A stretch of 64,000 nt of DNA from Carpediemonas membranifera (taxonomy: Eukaryota; Fornicata): NCBI GenBank assembly GCA_019828565.1, contig JAHDYR010000020.1:62001-126000 (forward strand), in the 5' to 3' direction. The first letter of the stretch is position 1. The number at the start of each line of letters is the position of its first letter. A program made the translations under genes and the position numbers. Below the pieces are notes generated by a model. The model saw only the letters and a program-made list of their open reading frames with translations. It had not been told where the DNA came from and searched no databases. Below are positions 1 through 9,367 of this stretch, one piece after another.

Positions 1-627
1 CGTTCGGGCGCATTTTGATGACTTTTGCCGACTTACGGCCTCTATGAATACCTAGCGCAGCTGAAATCGTTTTAGGGATGAGCACAATGAGAGCAGATGA
101 TTCAGCTCCAGCGCTTGCACATAAACTGCGAAGGAAGATCGCCCCAAATTGGCGGCTACAGCACAGAACTCGAACCTTCTATGCTGAGAGTCAGGACTAT
201 CTGGGCGTGTCTGAGTTTTCAGAAACTGCGAGGCCTCTTCCCGAATTTGCGAAGAACTTTTGCGTGCACTTTTGCGTGTCAAAAGTTGTGATGAAATCAT
301 TTCCTGTCATGCAGCCTTAGGTACCATGGCATCCCTCGCACGCTACTGGAACGAACAGCGGTGCTTTCTCTTTAAACTCTTCCAGGGAAGATTGAGCGCA
401 ATTTCGAAAAACATCATTTACTGTTGGCTGTATCACTGCTTAGAGGAAGTTGGCACCAGGGATTCGGGCCTGCTGTACCTTCAACACCCAGTTCTGGCTC
501 ACGGTGAGGCGGGTCACCATGAGGGCAGATGCAAACGCGAGACGGACATCGGCCCGCATTTCGATATGATTTTGATTCGGTCGACATCGACTGGACAATT
601 TTCGATTTTACTCGATTGTGTGTAAAG
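1..627. other. No gene recognised
   Basis: Only short, mutually overlapping open frames occur on both strands and none has a recognisable motif or a clean promoter element. The minus strand here would hold whatever lies downstream of the 473-bp repeat copy, so a gene continuing leftwards beyond the window edge is possible. Confidence 0.5.
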
Positions 628-1100
628 CCAGTACATGGCGAAAGGCAGGCGTTGTGGAGCTAGCCATCCGAGCCGCGGCGCCACTCGGCCGTTCGGCCCA
701 CACGACCTGGTCACCCACACAGGCCAGATCCAGATGGTCGGGTCAGGAAAACTCGTCAGGCTAACCCGATGATGCCCAACTTGGCAGCGGTCGGGCGAAA
801 CTGCGTCCATTCAGGATGTCGGGGATGAGAGAAAGAGGGGACCTGGGCAGGCTGCGCTTCGACTGTGGCTCCATTTGTTGGAGCAGGCATAGTCGAGGCC
901 GGACAGGCCTGGCGACGATTCGTGGTTCGCATGATGGCGTCATGAATCGCCTGGGCTGTGACTTCGAGTGACTCCGCCGGGGTGACTCCCTTGAGAAAAC
1001 TTATCACATTTTGATGATCTCGAGAACTGTTGAGTCTGCATTAAAGATATGAGCAGAAGGGATCTTTATGGCATGCACACAGTACCGTTCTGTTCTTACC
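628..1100. repeat. 473-bp dispersed repeat, copy 1
   Basis: This block appears identical to 6419-6891 by eye. Just outside the right-hand edge a weak similarity continues for about 20 bp. On the minus strand it carries an 83-codon open frame beginning MISFLKGVTP and overlapping frames, all repeated exactly in copy 2. I see no terminal inverted repeats, no TG..CA ends and no obvious target-site duplication, so I cannot assign it to a transposon class. The minus-strand end begins GGTAAGAAC, which resembles a splice donor, so a duplicated leader or intron is another reading. Confidence 0.85.
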
Positions 1101-1278
1101 TCTCGTGTCGACTCGACAAATTTCGAGACGCACCATCCGAGGTGTCATAGCCGGCACGTCTCCTGCGCCCATCTCCTCCAGATAGCGCCCATCCCGCACC
1201 AATGTTAGCAACTACTTGTTTGCACATTTTGCGCATGTTTAATCGTAGAAAAGCACAGACCCTGAAACTAGCACGCAG

Positions 1279-4200
1279 CTAAGGCAGGGCAATCCGACCA
1301 ACGGGCACGTCCTCGTCGTCCGACTCCTCGTCGCTCTCCTCTGAGTTGGGGACGGCGAGGTACACCAGCCACATGTCCATCAGCTCCTGCGACCCCAGCT
1401 CAATGAAGTCAACCGGGCCGTCGTTCGACTCGACTCTCAGGGTCATTGCCGGGTCAGTAACTGCGGCGGGCAGGGTCATGTCCGGCTGGCAGGGTCCAAC
1501 CGTGTGTATGGACATGGCGGGGATGGCGATGGTGTGCTCGGCGGTGGCGATCTCGAGCACGGCCGGGAATTTGGAGACCACGCAGGGCTTGAACGCGCCA
1601 TGCTCGAGCACACTGGCAGCCGACCGCACCTCGCCTCTCGGGCCGATGACGCTGACCCTGCCGACCGTCTGGTCCTTGCTACCGTCCTTCATCATCAGCT
1701 TATGGTCGTCAAAGGGAATCGTGGCCACTTGCTTCTTCTCCTCATCAATAAAATAATAAAACTGCACTGGTCCTGAAGCGTGTGGCCTGAAGCGGTCCAT
1801 TTTCAGTGGTGGGAGGGCGAGAGAGAAGGGAATATCCTCGTCCTCCTCCTCCTCGTGCTCCTCGCGCGACGCCGCGACCAATGAGCGTGGCGAGTCGAGC
1901 TCCTCCTCCTCGCGCTCCTCGCGCGACGCCGCGACCAATGAGCGTGGCGAGTCGAGCTCCTCCTCCTCGCGCGACGCCGCGACCAATGAGCGTGGCGAGT
2001 CGAGCTCCTCCTCCTCGTGCGACGCCGCGACCAATGAGCGTGGCGAGTCGAGCTCCTCCTCCCTCGTGCGACGCCGCGACCAATGAGCGTGGCGAGTCGA
2101 GCTCCTCCTCCTCGCGCGACGCCGCGACCAATGAGCGTGGCGAGTCGAGCTCCTCCTCCTCGCGCTCCTCGCGCGACGCCGCGACCAATGAGCGTGGCGA
2201 GTCGAGCTCCTCCTCCTCGTGCGACGCCGCGACCAATGAGCGTGGCGAGTCGAGCTCCTCCTCCTCGCGCGACGCCGCGACCAATGAGCGTGGCGAGTCG
2301 AGCTCCTCCTCCTCGTGCGACGCCGCGACCAATGAGCGTGGCGAGTCGAGCTCCTCCTCCTCGCGCGACGCCGCGACCAATGAGCGTGGCGAGTCGAGCT
2401 CCTCCTCCTCGTGCGACGCCGCGACCAATGAGCGTGGCGAGTCGAGCTCCTCCTCCTCGCGCGACGCCGCGACCAATGAGCGTGGCGAGTCGAGCTCCTC
2501 CTCCTCGCGCGACGCCGCGACCAATGAGCGTGGCGAGTCGAGCTCCTCCTCCTCGCGCGACGCCGCGACCAATGAGCGTGGCGAGTCGAGCTCCTCCTCC
2601 TCGCGCGACGCCGCGACCAATGAGCGTGGCGAGTCGAGCTCCTCCTCCTCGCGCGACGCCGCGACCAATGAGCGTGGCGAGTCGAGCTCCTCCTCCTCGC
2701 GCGACGCCGCGACCAATGAGCGTGGCGAGTCGAGCTCCTCCTCGCGCTCCTCGCGCGACGCCGCGACCAATGAGCGTGGCGAGTCGAGCTCCTCCTCCTC
2801 GCGCGACGCCGCGACCAATGAGCGTGGCGAGTCGAGCTCCTCCTCCTCGTGCGACGCCGCGACCAATGAGCGTGGCGAGTCGAGCTCCTCCTCCTCGCGC
2901 TCCTCGCGCGACGCTGCGACCAATGAGCGTGGCGAGTCGAGCTCCTCCTCCTCGCGCGACGCCGCGACCAATGAGCGTGGCGAGTCGAGCTCCTCCTCCT
3001 CGCGCGACGCCGCGACCAATGAGCGTGGCGAGTCGAGCTCCTCCTCCTCGTGCTCCTCGCACGACTCCGCGTCAATATCGAGGGGTGTGGCGACTGGCGT
3101 TGCCTCTTCCACCGGGGCCGGGCCATCAGAGATGGTGCCGAGGTCCCGGTCACGCCCGGCCTCTGGCTGCATCGGACTGGCCAGGACCTGCAGGGGCGGG
3201 GAGTCGTGGGGCTCGACGACTGACTCCCCCAACCCGCGGCTGGACGGCGACTGGATCATCGACCAAATCGCACCGCTGATCTCCACCTCCGTCTCTGACT
3301 CGGGGTCGTCGTCCATTGACAGCGGGGTCGCCTTCATGTCGAACTGTGGGGAGAGCACGGAGAAGCTGGAGACGGGGAAGCCGCCAGGCCGGGCTGAGCG
3401 ATTGTGTGTGGGTGGGAGTCTCAGAGGGGTGTGGGCCGGCTCAGCGGTCACTCGCTCGGGCGGGGGACCAAAGGCACGCGTACTAGGCGCCGGGCTGGGG
3501 CTCGGGCGGGTCTCGGGGACGGTCTGGGGCTCCATGTTGTGGGGACTGGGCATGCTGGGCGTATGGGCTATCGCCTGGGGCGACGTCCCCCCATTGCTCG
3601 GGGGTGCGGGGCCCTGCAGCACCGGGGGCGGGCTGAACACAGTCGCGGCGCCCCTCGGCTGCTTGGGTGTGAGCTCGATGTACTCATCGCCGGTCATCTC
3701 GTCGATGTAGCGGCCTCCGTCGGCAATAGCGTCGGCGAATTTGATCATCTGGGGACCAGGCGGGCATCTTCCAGGAAGATATGGAGAAGATACGGTGATT
3801 GGGCCCATAGATACGAATCCAAGATCCATTCTGACAATCTCAGGGTCGTGAATGAGTCGGAGCAGGTCGTTCCAGCTGTTGGCGTCGACGAGCAGCCCGT
3901 GGTCCCGATGGAAGAGGGAGACGCCGAGGGCCCTTATCCGGCCCTGCTCGGCACAGGCCTTGAGGAGCTCCGACAGCCCAGGCCCACTAATCGGGTTGCC
4001 CAGCACGTCTACCTCGAGCAAGCTCTCGTTCTCCCTTACAGCTGCGGCTAGTATCAGACCGGCGTCCGCGTCGAGTGCGTTTCCGTGGTCTGCACTGAAG
4101 CTGAACGACTGGTTCATTCCATGGACCACGACAGACCTCCGCTCATCGACTGTCGCGGTCAGCGCCTGGGCCAGCTTGCCGCAGGGGCCCTCGTGAAGAA

Positions 4201-4561
4201 CCCTGGGGTGACCGGCGGGCGAGCCCGTGGTCCTGAGGCTGAGCACCTCCAGAGACTTGGTGGACGCTATGTAGTCTGCTATCGCCTGCGCTGACCCTGT
4301 GGTGAGCCTGTTGTCGCCGATGTACAGCCGCTCGAGGGGCACGTCTGACATGGCCAGGGATTCGCATAAAAGCGTCGCCCCCTCGTCTCCGAGGAGGTTA
4401 TTCGATAGATGGAGCTCTCTGAGACGCGTGAATGCGATACGGACGAGGTTCATGAGGCTAAGAACTCCTTCTGCTGATAGCCGATTACCGTCGTATTCAA
4501 TACTGCGGAGGTTGATTAAAGAGGGAAGAGCGGCCGGCGCTCGCCAAATTGACTTGTACAT
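1279..4561 (-). CDS. Leucine-rich-repeat protein with a long acidic tandem-repeat middle (frame broken once)
   Basis: The N-terminal ~150 residues read as ribonuclease-inhibitor-type leucine-rich repeats (LRELHLSNNLLGDEG, LERLYIGDNRLT, LEVLSLRTTG). A Pro/Ser-rich linker follows, then about two dozen 16-residue repeats of the type EEEELDSPRSLVAASR, then a C-terminal domain of roughly 190 residues (from about FYYFIDEEKK) with an acidic tail. The frame is continuous from 4561 to about 2062. There one repeat unit has an extra C (2059-2063, CTCCTCCC instead of CTCCTCC), and the C-terminal part continues in another frame to the stop at 1279. This is either a real frameshift allele or a sequencing or assembly slip inside the repeat. 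The C-terminal frame is well conserved in character (acidic, no stops), which favours a functional joined protein. LRR modules usually bind proteins; the partner is unknown. Confidence 0.75.
1850..3060. repeat. 48-bp coding minisatellite, about two dozen units
   Basis: Units consist of a CTCCTCCTC/GCGCGACGCC block followed by GCGACCAATGAGCGTGGCGA. Most are near-identical; variation is largely CGC versus CGT before GACGCC (Arg versus His in the protein) and an occasional extra CGCTCCTCG insert. Near-identity at the nucleotide level indicates recent expansion or homogenisation. Because 48 is a multiple of three, every frame stays open on both strands, which produces long spurious antisense frames. 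Confidence 0.97.
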
Positions 4562-4994
4562 GATCGAAAGAAGTTCATCTCCGTCTGTGTAAGTTCAAGC
4601 TGATGGACAAACTTTGTGATGGTAGGAATACTGCGCGAAGGGATTGCTCCTCGTCGCTTCTTTCTATATGATCGAGTACACTAATAATAGAATGCTCTAA
4701 TGCACAGTTTGCTGCATTACATTCCTGAATGAATACGTCTGTTAGCTTGCGCATTGCATCGCAATATTGTGCAGGTTAAGGTAAAATGCCGAGAACGCTG
4801 GCAGGAGGTCTGCTCCAACGCTTGGTTGCGGGGTACTATGCCGCGACCCGCAAGATAGACAGCAGGGCACTCGAGACAAAAGAACACACCCACTGGTCGC
4901 AACAGAGCATGGCTAGAAGCATGAATACCGTGCTTTATCTCGGATTCTGGGCAGTGGGTAGAGGCACCCGTCGTCTGGTGGATGCCACTCGCCA
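4562..4994. other. Intergenic, no gene recognised
   Basis: This interval separates the LRR gene start from the stop of the next minus-strand gene. Short open frames exist on both strands, without motifs I recognise. Confidence 0.6.
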
Positions 4995-6233
4995 CTACGC
5001 CTGGTTCGTCGGGATCCCGGCGTCGATGAGGCGGTAAAGGGGCTGGAGGGGACTCAGCAGCTGCCGGTCCTGTTGGTACACCTTAAGCAGGGCCCGGCAC
5101 ACCTTGCTGGTCTGCTCCGAGGTCAGGAACCACGCCAGGGCCGTGAGGGCGACGTACAGGTCGTCCGCCAGTGTCTGGATCTCTTGGGTCGACAGAAAGT
5201 GCGTCTTAGTGTCCCGGAAGTCGCCCCGGATCTTGGCAAAGCGGGCAGCCATGTGCCGGGCGACCTCGCGTGTGTCGGTGACACCCACACCGGCGAGCCT
5301 GACGACAGTGTCCTTGGCCGCGCGCTTGAGCACTGCGTTGACACCGAGGCCATCGGGCCCGACGCAGATCACACGAACGACCTCGGCCTGGAGCAGGGGT
5401 GGGAGTTCAGACACGCCCTCTGCGACAGCCGCCGCGAGCTGCTTGGCGTCGTAGTCGGCCCGGACGTCAGCGGGGGCGGCCGCCAGCAGGGTCTCAAGGG
5501 ACTCTGCGGCTCTACGGGCCACCATAGCGCACGTGGGGTCGACTCCGGCGGTGCGGATGACCGGGTCAGCGGCGAGGGCGAGGGCCTTGACGACGACGTC
5601 GAGGCCAGTCTCCGCAACATCGGCGAAGGCGACAGCGGGGCGGTCTATCCTGAACAAGTGGGCGGCCATACCAACGAAGAGTACGGGCGGCAGGACCGAC
5701 TCCGCTGCCCAGCCGAGGCCGGGGCGGACCGGGCTGGACGAGATGGCCCCGAGCAGCTCAAGCATGGCTCCGTAGTCGGGGCACAGGGGCATCGAGCTCT
5801 CACGCTCCTGGATGGCCTTCTTGGCGCGCATGCTGGCGACGAAGAGCTTCCCTCTGGCCATCGGGGGGATGGTGCCAAAGGCATCCTTGCTAGCCCAGCA
5901 ATCATCGGCCAGTGAGCCTAGAAGGATCTCGGCTACGCCCTTGACGGTGCTATCCATCGCGTTGAGGCGGGTTTGAAGATGGCTTGCTGCCATGAGAACA
6001 AAGGAGTCCGAAGCTTCGAGGATCGAGGGCACAGCAGTCTTAATATCGATAGAAGTAACGTTGGACTGGCAAATACCTTCATCGTTCTGAGAAAGGATCG
6101 GGGAATCAATCGGGTTGGGCAGGACACTATAGTGTGACATTGTATCGAGCAGCTGAACAGAGAGTGGTACATCATCGGATGGATCCTCCTTCTTCCGCTT
6201 TTGAGGCTTTGTAGATTCGGCCTTTCTAACCAT
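4995..6233 (-). CDS. Unrecognised helical protein (about 412 aa)
   Basis: I do not recognise the family. The first ATG in frame (6233) gives MVRKAESTKPQKRKKEDP, a basic stretch resembling a nuclear localisation signal. The rest is Ala/Leu/Val-rich and looks all-helical, possibly with helical repeats, without membrane segments. An alternative start lies at 6318 (MSSHIEPRSL), directly after a TGCACCGTAAA element. That frame joins this one only if a 25-nt GT..AG segment (6231-6255 region, donor GTCTTA, acceptor GGTTAG) is spliced out, which would be unusually short even here. The coding region is GC-rich at third positions like its neighbours, so I regard it as a real gene. The 473-bp repeat lies just upstream. 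Confidence 0.7.
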   Translation of the reverse strand: MVRKAESTKPQKRKKEDPSDDVPLSVQLLDTMSHYSVLPNPIDSPILSQNDEGICQSNVTSIDIKTAVPSILEASDSFVLMAASHLQTRLNAMDSTVKGVAEILLGSLADDCWASKDAFGTIPPMARGKLFVASMRAKKAIQERESSMPLCPDYGAMLELLGAISSSPVRPGLGWAAESVLPPVLFVGMAAHLFRIDRPAVAFADVAETGLDVVVKALALAADPVIRTAGVDPTCAMVARRAAESLETLLAAAPADVRADYDAKQLAAAVAEGVSELPPLLQAEVVRVICVGPDGLGVNAVLKRAAKDTVVRLAGVGVTDTREVARHMAARFAKIRGDFRDTKTHFLSTQEIQTLADDLYVALTALAWFLTSEQTSKVCRALLKVYQQDRQLLSPLQPLYRLIDAGIPTNQA

Positions 6234-6418
6234 AGTTGGTGCTTTAAGACCGAATTGGTGCTTCAAATCGCTTCGACTTTCGCGACTCCAGTGATCGTGG
6301 TTCAATATGAGACGACATTTTACGGTGCAGAAAGAGGCCAACTAGCCAGCATAGCTGGAAGCCTATGAATCCCCGTTGATTCGGGTCAGCGGGCTCAGCG
6401 GAGGTCGCCCTGCATTTT

Positions 6419-6891
6419 CCAGTACATGGCGAAAGGCAGGCGTTGTGGAGCTAGCCATCCGAGCCGCGGCGCCACTCGGCCGTTCGGCCCACACGACCTG
6501 GTCACCCACACAGGCCAGATCCAGATGGTCGGGTCAGGAAAACTCGTCAGGCTAACCCGATGATGCCCAACTTGGCAGCGGTCGGGCGAAACTGCGTCCA
6601 TTCAGGATGTCGGGGATGAGAGAAAGAGGGGACCTGGGCAGGCTGCGCTTCGACTGTGGCTCCATTTGTTGGAGCAGGCATAGTCGAGGCCGGACAGGCC
6701 TGGCGACGATTCGTGGTTCGCATGATGGCGTCATGAATCGCCTGGGCTGTGACTTCGAGTGACTCCGCCGGGGTGACTCCCTTGAGAAAACTTATCACAT
6801 TTTGATGATCTCGAGAACTGTTGAGTCTGCATTAAAGATATGAGCAGAAGGGATCTTTATGGCATGCACACAGTACCGTTCTGTTCTTACC
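6419..6891. repeat. 473-bp dispersed repeat, copy 2
   Basis: Matches 628-1100 base for base at an offset of 5,791 bp. It lies between the CFAP97-like gene and the unknown 412-residue gene. Its minus-strand frames are the same as in copy 1, except where they run into unique flanks. Confidence 0.85.
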
Positions 6892-7070
6892 ATTAATGTC
6901 GACTCAACAGTTTTCAAAGAAGAATGCCATGAAGTGTTTTGCCCAACAGTGCCACGAGTGGCAGACCACTACGTGGTCGAAGTGAGACAGCCACTCTGCG
7001 CAAGGCTCCTGCTGGGCTAAAGAAGAGGTCGTCAGTGAAGAAGATGGAGAAGAATCAATTTATCATATAT

Positions 7071-7763
7071 TTACTCGTCGTCTGAGTTCTGCTCATTGTC
7101 ATGCTCGTGGTCGGAGCCAGAGTCGGAGCCAGAGTCGGAGGAAGAAGAAGAGGAAGAAGAGGAGGAAGAGTCTTCCTCCTCCTGGGGGACATCTACAGGC
7201 TCCATCTCAAGCTCCTCGGCAGCCTGTGCATCAAGTGCATCGAGGTCGAGCTCGGCACCGTCATCAACACCATGCTGGCGCCTCGTACGGCGCACGGACC
7301 GCTTTGGACTAAACTCTGATATCTGTTCGACGCGCTGCTCATTGATCTCGAAGTCACGCTCGAGGGCCACGCGGGAGATTGAAGGCTTCTTGGACTGGAG
7401 GCGCTGGAGGAGCTTGGCATTCTCCACTGTGATCTTCTCCAACTCCCTCACACGATAGGAGCGGTTCAGGCTATCGGCAGGGCCTCTTGCAGGGGCCGAC
7501 ATGTCTACACCACCGCGAGAAGCCATGATGTGGGACATCTTGCCCAGAAGAATGTTGTTCTCGCGCTGGATCTCATAGTAGCGTTCTTCTTGAAGTTGCT
7601 GCTTCTTCTTGTTGTTCTTAAAATGGTTGAATTGTTTCGGAGCGCTGTTATCAATTGAAGGCTTGATGCCTGCAAGTTTCTTGCGGTGAAGCTCGAAGGC
7701 ACGATCATCCCATTTCTTTGAGCATATCTTGCTTGCAACGGGGATTGCTCGGAAGGCACACAT
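7071..7763 (-). CDS. CFAP97/Hemingway-family ciliary protein
   Basis: The N-terminal ~70 residues contain the conserved CFAP97 (Hemingway) pattern: HRKKLAGIKPSID, then NHFKNNKKKQQLQEERYYEI, then ENNILLGKMSHIM. Known members are ciliary or flagellar proteins needed for axoneme function. The middle is helical and basic, and the C-terminus is a long Glu/Ser/Asp-rich tail. The longer open frame begins with TTG, so I take the ATG at 7763; a short upstream exon cannot be excluded. Its presence argues that the organism builds a flagellum, in line with the RJL GTPase at 34 kb. Confidence 0.75.
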   Translation of the reverse strand: MCAFRAIPVASKICSKKWDDRAFELHRKKLAGIKPSIDNSAPKQFNHFKNNKKKQQLQEERYYEIQRENNILLGKMSHIMASRGGVDMSAPARGPADSLNRSYRVRELEKITVENAKLLQRLQSKKPSISRVALERDFEINEQRVEQISEFSPKRSVRRTRRQHGVDDGAELDLDALDAQAAEELEMEPVDVPQEEEDSSSSSSSSSSSDSGSDSGSDHEHDNEQNSDDE

Positions 7764-8074
7764 GTTCAAAAATCAGTTGTTGCGACTGAGGCAAAACTGC
7801 GCGAAATACTCGACCGTCATCCAGGAGAAGGAGGGCTCATGACAATGGTCGGTCGTCACTTCTGACCTCAATGGCCAGTGTTTTGTTCACTGTTACAATC
7901 ATTGCTCATCGAGAAATGACCGGCCATAATAACGCACGTTTAGCCGGCTTCAGCCTCAAGGATCGACTGACTGACGTCAATGCTTGTCTGCCTTTGTTCA
8001 AATGGACATTTGCGGTGGCTGAATTCTGACATATCAATGCTGGCGCGATACCATCACCCGGAAGACTTTATTGC
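7764..8074. other. Intergenic, no gene seen
   Basis: About 310 bp between the CFAP97-like gene and the eL30 stop codon, AT-richer than the genes; no motif recognised. Confidence 0.6.
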
Positions 8075-8516
8075 TTACTCCTGGACAATGTCGAGGATAT
8101 CGGAGTCACCCTGGTCGAGAATGGCCATGGTGCCGATGCGGAAGTAGCGGCCGCAGGCGGTGCCGAGGTCGGTGTTGGTGCCAGTGTAGTGCTCAACGGG
8201 GACGCGAGCGAGCATGCCGTAGTACTCGAGCTCAGACTTGCGGAGAGCGGGGCAGTTGGCAGCGACGATAACGAGCTTAGCCTCACCTGCGCGCATGGCC
8301 TTAAGGGTCTGCTTGTAGCCAAGGGCGAACTTGCCGCTCTTGGTAACGAGCTGGAGGCGGGAGTTGATGGACTCAAGGGTCTTCTTGGTGGACTATGTTA
8401 GATGATGACGCGATGCACCAAAACTGGCAAGGACTTCCCGCAAATTGGGGTATTAGAGGGATTCCCAACACGGATTACTCCTCAATTTTGATGTTTCATT
8501 AACGTACAGTGGACAT
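8075..8516 (-). CDS. RPL30: 60S ribosomal protein eL30
   Basis: Two exons: 8508-8516 (ATG TCC ACT) and 8075-8392, joined across a 115-nt intron with donor GTACGT and acceptor CTAACATAG. The spliced protein has 108 residues, the normal eL30 length. It carries family hallmarks such as [41 protein letters not shown] and [12 protein letters not shown]. eL30 is a small L7Ae-fold protein of the large ribosomal subunit. The three-codon first exon places the intron right after the start, a common position in ribosomal protein genes. It is followed upstream by eL42, another ribosomal protein gene. Confidence 0.93.
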
Positions 8517-8811
8517 TGGTCTTTGTTCTGGGTTGAACTCGCAACGTGATCAAGGGACCATTTTTGTCGGCAGAAGGTTTGAACCTCATCTAATTAAAAA
8601 GTAGGGTGGGAAAGGGATATCGTGCATGAGCATGCCAGGCAGGCCATGAGTTGAATACTTCGCGGGCTGTGGGGAACTTGAGGGATTGTCGTGGTGAGAT
8701 TGGCAACCCAACTGCAGGCTCCGTCCCCATTCCCCAAACCCAACTCACCTCACACAAGACAATAAACAACCAAACAGAATGCGACCACTGGCGGCATCGT
8801 TTACAATCAAC

Positions 8812-9163
8812 TTACCCAAGGATGATGGCAGACTTCTTCTGCTTGCGCTCGGCGCCGAGCTCGAAGTGCTTCGCGCGCTTGAGGACAACAAAGTGACGGT
8901 GCTTGCACTTGCTGCACTCAAGACGGAGAAGGATCTTCTTGGTGGTCTTGGCCTTGTTGTGCTGAACGGGCTTGGTCTGGCCACCGAAACCACGCTGCTT
9001 GCGCACATAACGGCGCTGACCAAGAGCGGTATCGCGACGGGCACCAGACTTGCACTGAGTGACCTTGTGGACAGTGTGAGCGTTGTCGACGGTGCAGTGG
9101 GTCTATATGAGCAGAAAGAAACGAAAAAGGACATACACGACGGGTCTTAGGGATGTTAACCAT
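8812..9163 (-). CDS. RPL36A: 60S ribosomal protein eL42 (L36a/L44)
   Basis: Exon 1 is 9137-9163 (MVNIPKTRR) and exon 2 is 8812-9102. They are separated by a 34-nt intron with donor GTATGT and acceptor CATATAG. The 105-residue product has the family signatures [21 protein letters not shown] and KRAKHFELG. eL42 sits at the ribosomal E site and normally binds zinc through a CxxC near residue 12 plus a second Cys pair. Here the first pair reads C-T-V-D ([10 protein letters not shown]), so one ligand is replaced, and the second is CSKC. A GTAAGT directly after the final codons could mark a further intron, but the length already fits the family. Confidence 0.93.
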
Positions 9164-9367
9164 TAACTGAGTGAGAAATATGGTTCGAATGCAACATACG
9201 GCGAGGACCAAGCAGCGTTGTTTTTTTTCGTCAAAAAAACACAAAGAAGTCGGCCGGAGAATTCTATAATTCAGCCAATCGAAGCCATGCTGGACCTATT
9301 GATGAGACCGTGCGAACAATTTAAACATCCCCCTCACGTATATACGAAGTTTTATCCACACACCACT

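Noticed and set aside
1850-3060. Regular repeats resembling a CRISPR array
   Set aside because: Units are contiguous without unique spacers, are coding and lie in a eukaryotic gene, so this is a minisatellite.
1806-3710. 634-residue and 398-residue plus-strand frames across the minisatellite
   Set aside because: They arise because a 48-bp repeat leaves all frames open. Composition (Ser- or Ala/Pro/Arg-rich repeats) and lack of any flanking domain mark them as shadows of the minus-strand gene.
8737-8822. A further intron after the eL42 C-terminus (GTAAGT just before the stop)
   Set aside because: Protein length already matches eL42 and no acceptor joins to sequence resembling the family end; left as a remark only.
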